A model generated the notes under the pieces. The model made no database searches. It was not told where the DNA came from and saw only the letters and a program-made list of their open reading frames with translations. From Nitrospirillum amazonense (lineage in GTDB: Bacteria > Pseudomonadota > Alphaproteobacteria > Azospirillales > Azospirillaceae), in the NCBI RefSeq assembly GCF_007828035.1, contig NZ_VITV01000008.1, positions 269,524 to 333,523 on the forward strand: a stretch of 64,000 nt of DNA. The letters run 5' to 3'. Each line of letters begins with the position of its first letter. Within the stretch, counting starts at the first letter, position 1. Below are positions 1-9,196 of the stretch, in pieces. The position numbers and the translations under genes are program-made.

Positions 1-735
1 GTCCAGGACGAAGCCCCCGTTACCGGCAAGGGCTTGGAACTGGCCTTCGACGGCGTCACCAAAGCCTTCGGCGACGTGAGCGTGCTGAAGGGCCTGGACC
101 TGGCCATCCCGGCCGGACAATTCGTCGCCGTCGTCGGCCGCTCGGGCGGTGGCAAGACCACGCTGATGCGCCTCATCGCCGGGCTGGACGGCCCAACCAG
201 CGGCACCATCCGCATCGACGGCACGGCCCGCCGGGGCCTGCAGCCCGACGTGCGCCTGCTGTTCCAGGACGCCCGCCTGCTGCCCTGGCAGCGGGTGCTG
301 AGCAATGTCGGCATCGCCCGGGGGCCCGGCTGGAAGGCACGCGCCCAGGCGCTGCTGGCCGAGGTGGGCCTGGCGGATCGCGCGGGCGACTGGCCCTACG
401 TCCTGTCCGGCGGGCAGAAGCAGCGCGTGGCCCTGGCCCGCGCCCTGGTGACGGAGCCCGGCATCCTGCTGCTGGACGAACCCTTCGGCGCCCTGGACGC
501 CCTGACCCGGGCGGACATGCACCGCCTGCTGACCCGGATTTGGGGCCAGCACGGCTTCACCGCCATCCTCATCACCCACGACGTGGCCGAGGCCGTGGCC
601 CTGGCCGATCGCGTGCTGGTGCTGCGCGACGGGCGCGTGGCCGAGGACATCGCCGTCGACATCCCGCGCGGCGCCCGCGCCACCGGCGCCCCCCGGCTGG
701 CGGAACTGGAACGCCGCATCCTCAACGCCGTCTAA
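1..735 (+). CDS. ABC transporter ATP-binding protein, SsuB/TauB type (5' end outside window)
   Basis: ATP-hydrolysing subunit of an ABC importer of the family that takes up sulfonates, taurine or nitrate; it would sit on the cytoplasmic face of a permease encoded outside the window. The frame is open to the left edge, so the start is missing; about 244 residues are visible. Walker [10 protein letters not shown] lies near residue 46, the Q-loop region reads [13 protein letters not shown] (typical of SsuB), then the signature [15 protein letters not shown], Walker [13 protein letters not shown] and H-loop ITHD. A TTG at 34 is the only candidate start inside the window. The substrate cannot be told from the ATPase alone. 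Confidence 0.85.
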   Translation, partial: VQDEAPVTGKGLELAFDGVTKAFGDVSVLKGLDLAIPAGQFVAVVGRSGGGKTTLMRLIAGLDGPTSGTIRIDGTARRGLQPDVRLLFQDARLLPWQRVLSNVGIARGPGWKARAQALLAEVGLADRAGDWPYVLSGGQKQRVALARALVTEPGILLLDEPFGALDALTRADMHRLLTRIWGQHGFTAILITHDVAEAVALADRVLVLRDGRVAEDIAVDIPRGARATGAPRLAELERRILNAV

Positions 736-902
736 AAGAGAGTGCCCCTGGACGCGCAACGATCACTTTTGAAGTTCACAAAAGGCAACTACGTGCCGCC
801 TTGAACCAATCGCTTGCCCCTGACACTCTGGCACCCGACAGCCTGACCGCCGCCGCCCTATAGACGGCATCGCTGCACCGGTATCACTTGATCGGGTTCC
901 CC

Positions 903-2396
903 ATGTCCCTGGGTGATGCGCACCAAAGAACCGCCCCCCGCGTCGTCATCCTGGGCGGCGGCTTCAGCGGGGCCGTGGCCGCCTTGCACTTGGCCCGGGG
1001 CACGCCGGTGCCGGTGGACATCGATATCGTGGAGCCGCGTCCGCTGCTGGGGGGCGGTGTCGCCTATTCCACCCCCGATCCGCAGCACCGCATCAACGTG
1101 CCAGCCGCGCGCATGAGCGCTTTTTCCGCCGACATGGGCCATTTCGACCGCTGGCTGCGCCGCTCCGGCGTGCTGGCCACGGACCCGCAGGCCCTGGTCA
1201 AGGGCGGGCACATCTTCTCCAGCCGGCTGGAGTTCGGGCGCTATCTCGACGGGCTGGTGCGGGAACAGGCGGCCTCCGACGGGCCCGCCCACATCCGTCA
1301 TGTGCAGCAGCGGGCGACATCCATCACCCCCATCCCCCGTGATGCGCCGCCGGGCCAGTCCTTCGGCTATGCCGTGGCGCTGGAAAACGGCGGCCGTCTG
1401 GTGGCCGATGTGGTGATCATCGCCACCAGCCACCCGCCGCCGGCCCCGCCCCGGAACCTCGTAGCGGCGCTGGGCGACGACCCGCGCCTGATCGCGAACC
1501 CCTGGGCGCCCGGCGCGCTGGAGGGGCTGGACACCAACGCCCGGGTGCTGGTGGTGGGCTCGGGCCTCACCATGGCCGACATCCTGGCCACGCTGGAGGC
1601 CGGGGGGCACAAGGGGCCAATCACCGTCTTCTCCCGTCGTGGCCTGACGCCCCGGGGACATGCCCTGGACGCGAGCGAGCTGGTGGGTGACTTCGCCACC
1701 CGGCCGGAGGTGACGGCCCTGGCCCTGCTGCGCCGCATCCGCGCCACGGTGAAAGCTGCGGATGTGGAGGGCCGGCCGTGGCAGACGGTGCTGGACGCCG
1801 TGCGCCGGGACGCCCGCGCCATCTGGCAGGCCCTACCCCTGGACCAGAAGCGCAAAATGCTGCGTCACCTGCGCCCCTTCTGGGACGCGCACCGCTACCG
1901 CATCGCCCCGCAGCCGGAGGCGACCATCCATGAGCTGGAAGCGCGGGGGCAGCTTGAAATCCTGGCGGCCAACCTGGCCGACATCCGGGCCGATGCCGCT
2001 GGCGTGCATGTCACCCTGCGTCCCCGCCGGGGCGGCCCCGCCCTGACCCGCACGGTGGACGCGGTGGTGGTGGCCACCGGGCCGGCACACGACCATCTGA
2101 TCGATGCCGTTCCCGCCCTGGCCCCCCTGGTGTCGACCGGACGCCTTCATCCCGACGCGCTGGGCCTGGGCATCGCCGTGGATGAGCAGAGCCGCGTCAT
2201 CGACGTGCGCGGCGTGCCGGATGAGACGTTGTGGGTGGCCGGCCCCCTTGCCCGCGCCACCTTCGGCGAGCTGATGGGCCTGCCTCAGGTGCTGATCCAT
2301 GCGGAGGAGGTGGCGCGGTCCGTGGCCCAGCGTCTGCCGGGCCAGGCCGCCCCGGAAAAGCCGAAGGCGGGCACCCGCAGCCGGATGCCCGCCTGA
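903..2396 (+). CDS. FAD/NAD(P)-binding protein (FAD-dependent oxidoreductase-like)
   Basis: A protein of about 497 residues of the FAD/NAD(P)-binding family sometimes annotated as YdhS-like or hydroxyacylglutathione-type oxidoreductase. An N-terminal Rossmann dinucleotide motif VVILGGGFSGAVAALHLARG is seen at about residues 14-33, a second one VLVVGSGLTMAD near residue 217, and an ATG-type motif VVVATGPAHDH near residue 395. The ATG at 903 is preferred; a TTG at 888 in the same frame is the alternative. It follows the ABC ATPase by about 170 bp and runs towards ilvE with an 11-bp gap. The substrate is unknown; a link to sulfonate use is only a guess from position. Confidence 0.75.
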   Translation: MSLGDAHQRTAPRVVILGGGFSGAVAALHLARGTPVPVDIDIVEPRPLLGGGVAYSTPDPQHRINVPAARMSAFSADMGHFDRWLRRSGVLATDPQALVKGGHIFSSRLEFGRYLDGLVREQAASDGPAHIRHVQQRATSITPIPRDAPPGQSFGYAVALENGGRLVADVVIIATSHPPPAPPRNLVAALGDDPRLIANPWAPGALEGLDTNARVLVVGSGLTMADILATLEAGGHKGPITVFSRRGLTPRGHALDASELVGDFATRPEVTALALLRRIRATVKAADVEGRPWQTVLDAVRRDARAIWQALPLDQKRKMLRHLRPFWDAHRYRIAPQPEATIHELEARGQLEILAANLADIRADAAGVHVTLRPRRGGPALTRTVDAVVVATGPAHDHLIDAVPALAPLVSTGRLHPDALGLGIAVDEQSRVIDVRGVPDETLWVAGPLARATFGELMGLPQVLIHAEEVARSVAQRLPGQAAPEKPKAGTRSRMPA

Positions 2397-2407
2397 TCGG
2401 ACTGGGT

Positions 2408-3490
<1,083 letters not shown>

Positions 3491-3605
3491 GATCTCAAGC
3501 CTTCGTGTCCCATGCCGGCAGCCTAACCGATCGGCTGGTCGCATACGGTCGTGTATTTTTAGTCCGACGTGGTACGGCGGATTTTCAAACCTGCCTAGCG
3601 GACGG

Positions 3606-3628
3606 ATCAGATCGAAGCTAAATCTGAT
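3606..3628. promoter_or_regulatory. Inverted repeat in the ilvE/MFS divergent intergenic region
   Basis: ATCAGAT and ATCTGAT, perfect 7-bp arms 9 bp apart, lie between divergent ilvE and the MFS gene, upstream of the MFS ribosome site GGAGG near 3655. This is the right form for a dimeric regulator site, but no regulator gene is adjacent. Function is inferred. Confidence 0.35.
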
Positions 3629-3664
3629 GCGAAACGCCATTAAAGAACAACGGCGGAGGATTGT

Positions 3665-4876
3665 ATGGGCGAAACATTGCCGATGGCCGGGGCGGCCGGG
3701 CCAGCGGGGATGTCGGCGGGTGCGCAGCGCCTGACCATGGGGCTATGCTTCCTGGCGGCCGCCATTGAAGGGTTCGATCTGCAGTCGGCCGGTGTGGCCG
3801 CACCCCGCCTGGGCCCCGCCTTCCAGCTGGACCCCACACAGATGAGCTTGGTGTTCAGCGCCGCCATCGCCGGCCTGATCGTGGGCGCCCTGGTGGGGGG
3901 CCGCGTCTCCGACCTCAGGGGGCGCAAGGTGGCGCTGATGCTGTCGCTGGGCGTCTTCGGTCTGTTCTCCTGCCTCACGGCACTTGCCTGGGACTATCCC
4001 AGCCTGCTGGCCGCGCGTTTCCTGACCGGCCTGGGCCTGGGCGGCGCCTTTCCCAACCTGATCGCCATCGCCTCGGAAAGCACGGAGCGGGGCAAGGCCG
4101 GCGCCGTGGCCATCATCTATGCCGGCATGCCCCTGGGCGGGGCGCTGGCCGCCGTCATGGCCTTGCGCGGCGGACACGGTGATTGGCAGACCGTGTTCTG
4201 GATGGGCGGCGTCGCCCCGCTGGCGCTGCTGCCCATCCTGGCCGTGGCCCTGCCCGCCTTTTGCGTGGCACCGGCGGCCGACACCCCGCGCCAGGGCATC
4301 GTTCAGGCCCTGTTCGCCCCGGGGCGACGCGTGGACACAGGCGCCCTGTGGCTGGGCTCCTTCTTCGCCCTGCTGGTCCTGTACCTGCTGCTGAATTGGC
4401 TGCCCGTACTGCTGCTGTCGCGCGGCCTGCCCCGCACCCTGGTTCTGGGCGTGCAGATCGTCTTCAACATGGGCGGCGCCTGCGGCTCCGGCATTGCCGG
4501 CCAGTTGATGGACCGGGTGGACCGCCGGCTGGCCGTGATCGTCATCTTCCTGGCCCTGGCGCTGGCCCTGGCCGGCCTGGCCGGGGTGGAGGCCAATTTC
4601 CTCATGGCCGTGGCCGCCGTCGCCGGCGCGGCGGTACTGGCCGCCCAGGCGCTGATTTATGGCCTGGCACCCAGCTATTATCCGGCAGAGGTGCGTGGAC
4701 AAGGCGTGGGTGCCGTTGTGGCCGCCGGCCGCCTGGGTTCCGTCGCCGGGCCGCTGCTGGCCGGCCAGTTGATCGCCAGCGGCGGCAGCAGCGCCGACGT
4801 GCTGATGGGCATCATCCCGATGGCGGTGTTGAGTGGCATCGCGACCTTCGTCCTGGTCGCCCGCCGGCCCGCCTAG
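3665..4876 (+). CDS. MFS transporter, aromatic acid:H+ symporter type (MhpT/PcaK-like)
   Basis: Inner-membrane major facilitator of 403 residues with about 12 hydrophobic segments. The N-terminal block GFDLQSAGVAAPRLG matches the aromatic acid:H+ symporter group, in which the GxD motif in the first membrane helix is needed for transport; the loop 2-3 motif GRVSDLRGRKVAL is the general MFS signature and GLGLGGAFPNLIAIASE is typical of helix 4-5. It likely imports a hydroxylated aromatic acid such as 3-phenylpropionate or hydroxybenzoate derivatives. The start ATG follows GGAGG by 5 bases. No catabolic genes lie beside it, so the substrate is open. Confidence 0.82.
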   Translation: MGETLPMAGAAGPAGMSAGAQRLTMGLCFLAAAIEGFDLQSAGVAAPRLGPAFQLDPTQMSLVFSAAIAGLIVGALVGGRVSDLRGRKVALMLSLGVFGLFSCLTALAWDYPSLLAARFLTGLGLGGAFPNLIAIASESTERGKAGAVAIIYAGMPLGGALAAVMALRGGHGDWQTVFWMGGVAPLALLPILAVALPAFCVAPAADTPRQGIVQALFAPGRRVDTGALWLGSFFALLVLYLLLNWLPVLLLSRGLPRTLVLGVQIVFNMGGACGSGIAGQLMDRVDRRLAVIVIFLALALALAGLAGVEANFLMAVAAVAGAAVLAAQALIYGLAPSYYPAEVRGQGVGAVVAAGRLGSVAGPLLAGQLIASGGSSADVLMGIIPMAVLSGIATFVLVARRPA

Positions 4877-4916
4877 AGCGGAACGCGATCATGGCTGATC
4901 GCATCTTGCTCTAGGC
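4871..4916. terminator. Bidirectional palindrome between convergent genes
   Basis: GCCTAGAGC pairs with GCTCTAGGC (9 bp) and, after a 5x5 internal loop, GCGATCA pairs with TGATCGC around a TGGC loop. The stop codons of both convergent genes fall inside it. There is no long U-run, so it may be a terminator or a dispersed palindromic repeat. Confidence 0.55.
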
Positions 4917-5138
4917 GGGAACGGCCGTCGCCTCGAGCCGCATGCGCCGGCCGCGGCGATGATCCACCGGCGTCGCCAGGCGCAACAGGTGACGCTTATG
5001 CTGGACGGAGGCGACGGTGCGGCCCAGGGCTTGGGCGATTTCCCGGTCGCCCTGCCCGGCGGCGTTCATGGCGATCAGCTGGGCCAGGCTCTCTTCATCC
5101 CAGGATCGCGCGGGGCCAAGTTTGGCGGCGCTACGCAT
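4911..5138 (-). CDS. Small HTH/SANT-like protein of unknown function
   Basis: A 75-residue protein. The central stretch SWDEESLAQLIAMNAAGQG followed by DREIAQALGRTVASVQHKR reads as a Myb/SANT-like or simple helix-turn-helix fold (tryptophan, then two helices with a turn at LGRT), as in small DNA-binding proteins that judge how many copies of a process to allow. The ATG at 5138 is chosen because AAGGTGAGAG precedes it; an in-frame ATG at 5171 lacks such a site. It lies 52 bp upstream of no other gene on its strand except the 5191 gene, with which it may be co-transcribed. No specific function can be given. Confidence 0.5.
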   Translation of the reverse strand: MRSAAKLGPARSWDEESLAQLIAMNAAGQGDREIAQALGRTVASVQHKRHLLRLATPVDHRRGRRMRLEATAVPA

Positions 5139-5190
5139 GCTCTCACCTTGAGTGTTAGAAACGGCATCCAAGTCTTTGGTAAAATCAACT

Positions 5191-5580
5191 CTAGGCTTTC
5201 AATCGAACTTCCCCGTCTTTCCAGGGCGACCGGGCCGCGAAGAGGAGTTCGCCCTCCTCCACCATGCGCTGGGCGATGGAACCGTCGACTTGCAGGGCGC
5301 TACGGAAGTCGCCCATGCACAGGACGGTGACGGCGGCGGGCAGATCCAGGCGGCCAAGGGTGGCCAGCGCCAAGTTGCCGTCCCAGCAGGGCAGCGGCGC
5401 CTCGTCGTCAATGACGATCAGGAAGTGGCCGGTGGCGCCCTCGGCACGCATCGGCGACGGGACCAGGAGGTAGATGCGCCAGGGATGCAGGGCGTCGACA
5501 AGGGCCAGCAGGGCCGCCGCTATCCGTTGCGTGCCAATCCACCGGTCGCCCCATTGCCCCGGCCCTTCCGCCGCCGCCAT
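5191..5580 (-). CDS. Hypothetical protein, possibly a degenerate minimal nucleotidyltransferase (MNT-like)
   Basis: A 129-residue protein I do not firmly recognise. The C-terminal half, DFRSALQVDGSIAQRMVEEG followed by ELLF, resembles the end of minimal nucleotidyltransferases (...G(S/T)IARxAxxEGxxLY). The middle segment IYLLVPSPMRAEGATGHFLI sits where such proteins carry the GSRARGEATPDSDIDL type active site, but neither the GS motif nor the paired aspartates survive. The start ATG at 5580 is preceded by AGGGAGG, which supports translation. If the reading is right it is a catalytically dead member; otherwise the function is unknown. Confidence 0.5.
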   Translation of the reverse strand: MAAAEGPGQWGDRWIGTQRIAAALLALVDALHPWRIYLLVPSPMRAEGATGHFLIVIDDEAPLPCWDGNLALATLGRLDLPAAVTVLCMGDFRSALQVDGSIAQRMVEEGELLFAARSPWKDGEVRLKA

Positions 5581-5646
5581 GCCGTCCTCCCTGGGTTGGT
5601 CGTCTCCTGTTCCGCGTCGCCGTCGTCTGCTGCCGAATGGAAGCGC

Positions 5647-6432
5647 TTACCGGCCCTTGAACTGGGGCGGACGCTTCTCGGCGAACGCGCTCATGCCTTC
5701 CTTCTGATCCTCCAGCGCGAAGGTCGAGTGGAACAGCCGGCGCTCGAACCGCAGGCCTTCGGCCAGCGTCAGCTCGAACGCGCGGTCCACCGCCTCCTTC
5801 GCCATCATCACGGCGGGGCGGGAATAGCCGCAGATCTTCTCCGCCACCTTCACCGCCTCTTCCACCAATTCGGCCGCCGGCACGATGCGCGCCACCAGGC
5901 CTGCCCGCTCGGCCTCCACCGCGTCCATCATGCGGCCGGTCAGCACCAGCTCCATGGCCTTGGCCTTGCCGATGGCGCGGGTCAGGCGCTGGGTGCCGCC
6001 GGCACCGGGAATGGTGCCGATGGTGATTTCGGGCTGGCCGAACTTGGCTGTGTCGGCGGCCAGCAGGATGTCGGCCATCATGGCCAGTTCGCATCCGCCA
6101 CCCAGGGCATAGCCCGCGACCGCCGCGATGGTCGGCTTGCGGCAGGTGGCCAGGCGTCCCCACTTCTTGGTGATGAAGTCACCCAGGTAGGCGTCCATGT
6201 AGGTCTTGGACTGCATCTCCTTAATGTCGGCGCCGGCGGCGAAGGCCTTCTCGCTGCCCGTCACAACGATGGCGCCAATGGAATCATCGGCCTCCAGCCG
6301 GTCCAGCGCGTCCTGCAGGTCGGTCACCAGGCCGTCCGACAGGGCGTTCAGCGCCTTGGGACGGTTCAGGCGGATCAGGCCCACGGGGCCCCGCACCTCG
6401 ACCAGGATGTTCTCGTAGGCGAACTCGGACAT
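5647..6432 (-). CDS. Enoyl-CoA hydratase
   Basis: Crotonase-fold enzyme of 261 residues that adds water to 2-enoyl-CoA in beta-oxidation or related acyl-CoA breakdown. The oxyanion-hole blocks [11 protein letters not shown] and [18 protein letters not shown], the acid residue region [20 protein letters not shown] (both catalytic glutamates present) and the C-terminal FSEKRPPxF-like end ([12 protein letters not shown]) are all there. Length is normal for the family. The ATG at 6432 gives the usual N-terminus MSEFAYENI. It has no partner beta-oxidation genes next to it. Confidence 0.93.
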   Translation of the reverse strand: MSEFAYENILVEVRGPVGLIRLNRPKALNALSDGLVTDLQDALDRLEADDSIGAIVVTGSEKAFAAGADIKEMQSKTYMDAYLGDFITKKWGRLATCRKPTIAAVAGYALGGGCELAMMADILLAADTAKFGQPEITIGTIPGAGGTQRLTRAIGKAKAMELVLTGRMMDAVEAERAGLVARIVPAAELVEEAVKVAEKICGYSRPAVMMAKEAVDRAFELTLAEGLRFERRLFHSTFALEDQKEGMSAFAEKRPPQFKGR

Positions 6433-6793
6433 TGGGGTCCTCTCCAGGATGATTGCCACGGGCGTCGTATCGTCGGCGCCGGGGTGGGACCGGGACCGCA
6501 CCGAGGCCCGGACAGTGCCTGCAAACTGCCCCATATCATGGAAAGGGCAGCGAATACCGAAGTTCCCAGGATTATTCAGCGATCCGCCCGGCCTGACTAG
6601 GAAAAGGGGGTGAAGGCTGGAAATGGGCCTTGCGAAGTTTGTGAAGTCGCCCCTGGCACAGCTGTCGCGCCGCCCTGCCCAAGCCCGAAAGGTTGCCTGT
6701 TACGGGCAATCCTGGAATGATCCGCCGCGATGCGCGGGCCTGGCGGCCCCAAACCGGTACCTATGACCCTGCCTCGCTCGTGAAACCGACACC
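6433..6793. other. Intergenic region between divergent enoyl-CoA hydratase and GntR genes
   Basis: About 360 bp without a convincing gene. It must carry the promoters of both divergent genes. A GG-N10-GC pattern on the plus strand near 6654-6668 (TGGCACA then TCGC) resembles a sigma-54 element but lacks the TTGC -12 box and lies far from the GntR start. Nothing else stands out. Confidence 0.5.
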
Positions 6794-7561
6794 GTGACGA
6801 CCCAGACTGCAAAGACGCCCGCGGTTCCCTCTCGTGGCGGGGCGCCGGCCCAGGCGGCGCGGCGGATGCGCGATGAGATCCTGGCCTTGCCCGATGGCGC
6901 GCCGCTGGGATCGGAAGAGGAACTCCTGGCCCGCTATGGCCTGAGCCGGCCCACCCTGCGTCAGACGGCGCGTATCCTGGAGCAGGAGCAGTTGCTGGTC
7001 GTGCGTCGGGGCAACGGCGGCGGCTATTACGGCCGGCGGCCGGACATCGGCGCCGTCACCCAGGCCGCGGCGCTCTACCTGCGCCTGCGCCAGACCACGG
7101 TGCGCGACGTGCTGGACGCCTTCCAGCTGGTGAATGTGGAGGCCGCCCGCCTGGCCGCCCTGGCGGACACGATGGCGGCCGACGCCACGGGCGCGCGGCT
7201 GGACCTGGCGGAATTCCGCCAGCACCTGATGGACCGCAAGGACGTGACCTATCTGGCGGCCGACGTGGTACGGGACGAGGTGGCCCTGTACGCCATCCTT
7301 ATGCGCATGGCGGGCAACCCAGCGCTGGAACTGTTCCACCGCACGCTGTTCGAGTTCGGCCAGCGCGATGCGAACCTGCGCGTCTTCCAGGGCCATCCCG
7401 ACCGTTGCGCCCATTGGCGCACGGGACGCCTGCGCATGGTGGACGCCATCCTGGCCCGCGACCCGGAGATGGCCGTGCTGCTGGCGCGCCGGCAGAACCG
7501 CCTGATGCTGGACTGGGTGTCGCCGGAGGTAGAGCGGGAATCCATCGCCCCCCGCGACTGA
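6794..7561 (+). CDS. GntR-family transcriptional regulator (FadR/FCD subgroup)
   Basis: DNA-binding regulator of about 255 residues. The N-terminal winged helix is seen in ALPDGAPLGSEEELLARYGL followed by SRPTLRQTARILEQEQLLVV, the wing being RRGNGGGYY; the rest is helical as in FCD ligand-binding domains. The start is a GTG at 6794. The alpha/beta hydrolase gene follows 59 bp downstream on the same strand after a hairpin, so the regulator may control that enzyme or the divergent enoyl-CoA hydratase. The ligand is unknown, probably a small carboxylic acid or acyl compound. Confidence 0.85.
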   Translation: MTTQTAKTPAVPSRGGAPAQAARRMRDEILALPDGAPLGSEEELLARYGLSRPTLRQTARILEQEQLLVVRRGNGGGYYGRRPDIGAVTQAAALYLRLRQTTVRDVLDAFQLVNVEAARLAALADTMAADATGARLDLAEFRQHLMDRKDVTYLAADVVRDEVALYAILMRMAGNPALELFHRTLFEFGQRDANLRVFQGHPDRCAHWRTGRLRMVDAILARDPEMAVLLARRQNRLMLDWVSPEVERESIAPRD

Positions 7562-7572
7562 GCCAACAAAAG

Positions 7573-7597
7573 GGGGACGGCCCATCATTCCGTCCCC
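7573..7597 (+). terminator. Hairpin after the GntR gene
   Basis: GGGGACGG and CCGTCCCC form an 8-bp stem around a 9-nt loop directly after the GntR stop codon. No U-run follows; it could attenuate or process transcription into the hydrolase gene 24 bp downstream. Confidence 0.5.
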
Positions 7598-7620
7598 GTA
7601 ACGTTAAAGGGATAACGTTG

Positions 7621-8481
7621 ATGAACGGGCCCGTCTCTCGCTTCTATTTCTCCGACCGCTTGCGCCTGCACTATGTCGAGTGGGGACGGGAGGACAAGCC
7701 CACCCTGCTGCTGGTCCACGGCGGCCGCGACCATTGCCGCAGCTGGGACTGGGTGGCGCAGGACTTGGCGCGCGACTTCCACATCCTGGCGCCCGACCTT
7801 CGCGGCCATGGCGATTCCGCCTGGTCGCAAGGCGGCGCCTATACCCTGGCGGAGGTGGTGGCCGACCTGGTGCAGCTGCTGCGCCAGCGCGCCGGCCGCA
7901 AGGTGGTGGTCATGGGCCATTCCTACGGCGGGGCGGCGGCGCTGTTCCTCGCCAGCCTGTACCCAGAGCTGGTGGAGCGGCTGGCGGTGGTGGAGGGCAC
8001 CTGGCCCTGGCAGGAACTGCGGACGCAGAAGCCTCTGGCCGACCGTTTCCGCGACTGGGTGGACAAGGTGCACGAACTGTCGGCCCGGGGCCCGCGCAAA
8101 TACCAGACGCTGGAGGAAGCCGTGGCCCGCATGCAGGCGGAGAACAGTTTCCTGTCGACCGATCAGGCGCGCCACCTGACGGTCCACGGCCTGCACCAGA
8201 ATGAGGATGGCACCTACAGCTGGAAGTTCGACAACTATATCCGCACCGCCTATCCCTTCCGCATCAGCCTGGATGAGCTGCGGGACCTTTGGTCGGCGGT
8301 CACCTGCCCCACCTTGCTGATCAACGGCGGGAAAAGCTGGGTGGAGGATCCGGTGGCCAATGGTGCCGCCGCCTTGTTCCCGCAGGGCCGGACGGCCATG
8401 ATCGCGGACGCCGGTCATTGGCCGCATCACGACCGCTTCGACGCGTTCATGGCGGTCACCCGCCCCTTCCTTGCGGGCTGA
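7621..8481 (+). CDS. Alpha/beta-fold hydrolase
   Basis: Cytoplasmic hydrolase of 286 residues. The oxyanion block is LLLVHGGRDHCRSW, the nucleophile elbow GHSYGGAAALFLA carries the serine, and the C-terminal DAGHWPHHD carries the catalytic histidine; LINGGKSWVEDP supplies the acid region. The order is that of the epoxide hydrolase/haloalkane dehalogenase-like group, whose members cut esters, epoxides or C-C bonds; no substrate can be named. The ATG at 7621 is chosen over longer frames since the conserved N-terminal strand begins just after it. It lies downstream of the GntR gene and converges on the TetR gene with a 2-bp gap. Confidence 0.88.
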   Translation: MNGPVSRFYFSDRLRLHYVEWGREDKPTLLLVHGGRDHCRSWDWVAQDLARDFHILAPDLRGHGDSAWSQGGAYTLAEVVADLVQLLRQRAGRKVVVMGHSYGGAAALFLASLYPELVERLAVVEGTWPWQELRTQKPLADRFRDWVDKVHELSARGPRKYQTLEEAVARMQAENSFLSTDQARHLTVHGLHQNEDGTYSWKFDNYIRTAYPFRISLDELRDLWSAVTCPTLLINGGKSWVEDPVANGAAALFPQGRTAMIADAGHWPHHDRFDAFMAVTRPFLAG

Positions 8482-8483
8482 CC

Positions 8484-9026
8484 CTACCGCGGCCGCAAGC
8501 CCTCAACCAGCAGGGCCAAGGCTTCGGCCAGGGCTTGCTCCTGCGCCTCCACCGCCAGGCGCTCGGCGGCGCCCACCAGCATCTTGGCCGCGCGGTGCAG
8601 CTCCACCACCGTCAGGTCCGCCCGCACCAGGCCCGCCGCCTGCGCCGAAGCCAGCGGCGGGGCCAGCACGGCGTCCAGCTGCCCGTGTAGCCCCTGGATG
8701 AGGGCGGGCCCATCCTCCTCCGCCTCCAGGCTGGCGATCAGCGGGCCGTGCAGCACGGCCTGTCGGGCGATGCGGCACAGAAAGGGATAGAAGGCGGCCG
8801 GGTCGCCGCCGGTGGCCGCCCAATCCTGGGCCAGGACCGCCAGTTGCCGCTCGAACACCGCCAGGGCCAGCGCGCGCCGATCGGCGAAGTTGCGATAGAG
8901 GGTGGCGCGGCCCACCCCGGCCTCCGCCGCGATGGCCTCCAGCGCGACATGATAGCCGTGGCACTGGAACAGCGCCGCCGCCGCCGTGATCAGCCGTTCC
9001 CGACGGTCCTGCGCATCCCGACGCAC
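8484..9026 (-). CDS. TetR/AcrR-family repressor of the efflux operon
   Basis: A 180-residue TetR-type regulator. The N-terminal helix-turn-helix runs RERLITAAAALFQCHGYHV, then AIAAEAGVGRATLYRNFADR (recognition helix). The C-terminal half is the variable ligand-binding domain. The GTG at 9026 is chosen because AAGGAG lies 7 bases upstream and it puts the HTH at the normal distance from the N-terminus; longer frames are not supported. It is divergent from the HlyD/EmrB/TolC genes, with a palindromic operator candidate in between, so it very likely represses that operon and itself. Confidence 0.87.
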   Translation of the reverse strand: MRRDAQDRRERLITAAAALFQCHGYHVALEAIAAEAGVGRATLYRNFADRRALALAVFERQLAVLAQDWAATGGDPAAFYPFLCRIARQAVLHGPLIASLEAEEDGPALIQGLHGQLDAVLAPPLASAQAAGLVRADLTVVELHRAAKMLVGAAERLAVEAQEQALAEALALLVEGLRPR

Positions 9027-9133
9027 CGGGCCGCTCCTTCCCTGGGGAGATTCTTCAACCGGAACGCCGCGATGGCGTATCGGGTTGCACCGCTTCCAAA
9101 ATTTCCTGCCACGGCGATTGTCACGGAACATCT

Positions 9134-9147
9134 GGACAGGCCTGTCC
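9134..9147. promoter_or_regulatory. Palindromic operator candidate for the TetR regulator
   Basis: GGACAGGCCTGTCC is a perfect 14-bp palindrome midway between the divergent TetR and HlyD-family genes. Size and place fit a TetR dimer site covering both promoters. The assignment is inferred from position. Confidence 0.6.
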
Positions 9148-9196
9148 GTTTACAGCGGCCGTTCACCAGCCGCCCCTACCTGAGCAGGCCTGCCCC

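Noticed and set aside
6653..6669. Sigma-54-like GG-N10-GC element before the GntR gene
   Set aside because: The -24 half is good (TGGCAC) but the -12 half is TCGC, there is no NifA-type site, and it is over 120 bp from the start codon in a region with no nif link.
6597..6812. Minus-strand frame of 71 codons between the enoyl-CoA hydratase and GntR genes
   Set aside because: It overlaps the GntR start, lacks a ribosome site and reads as low-information sequence.
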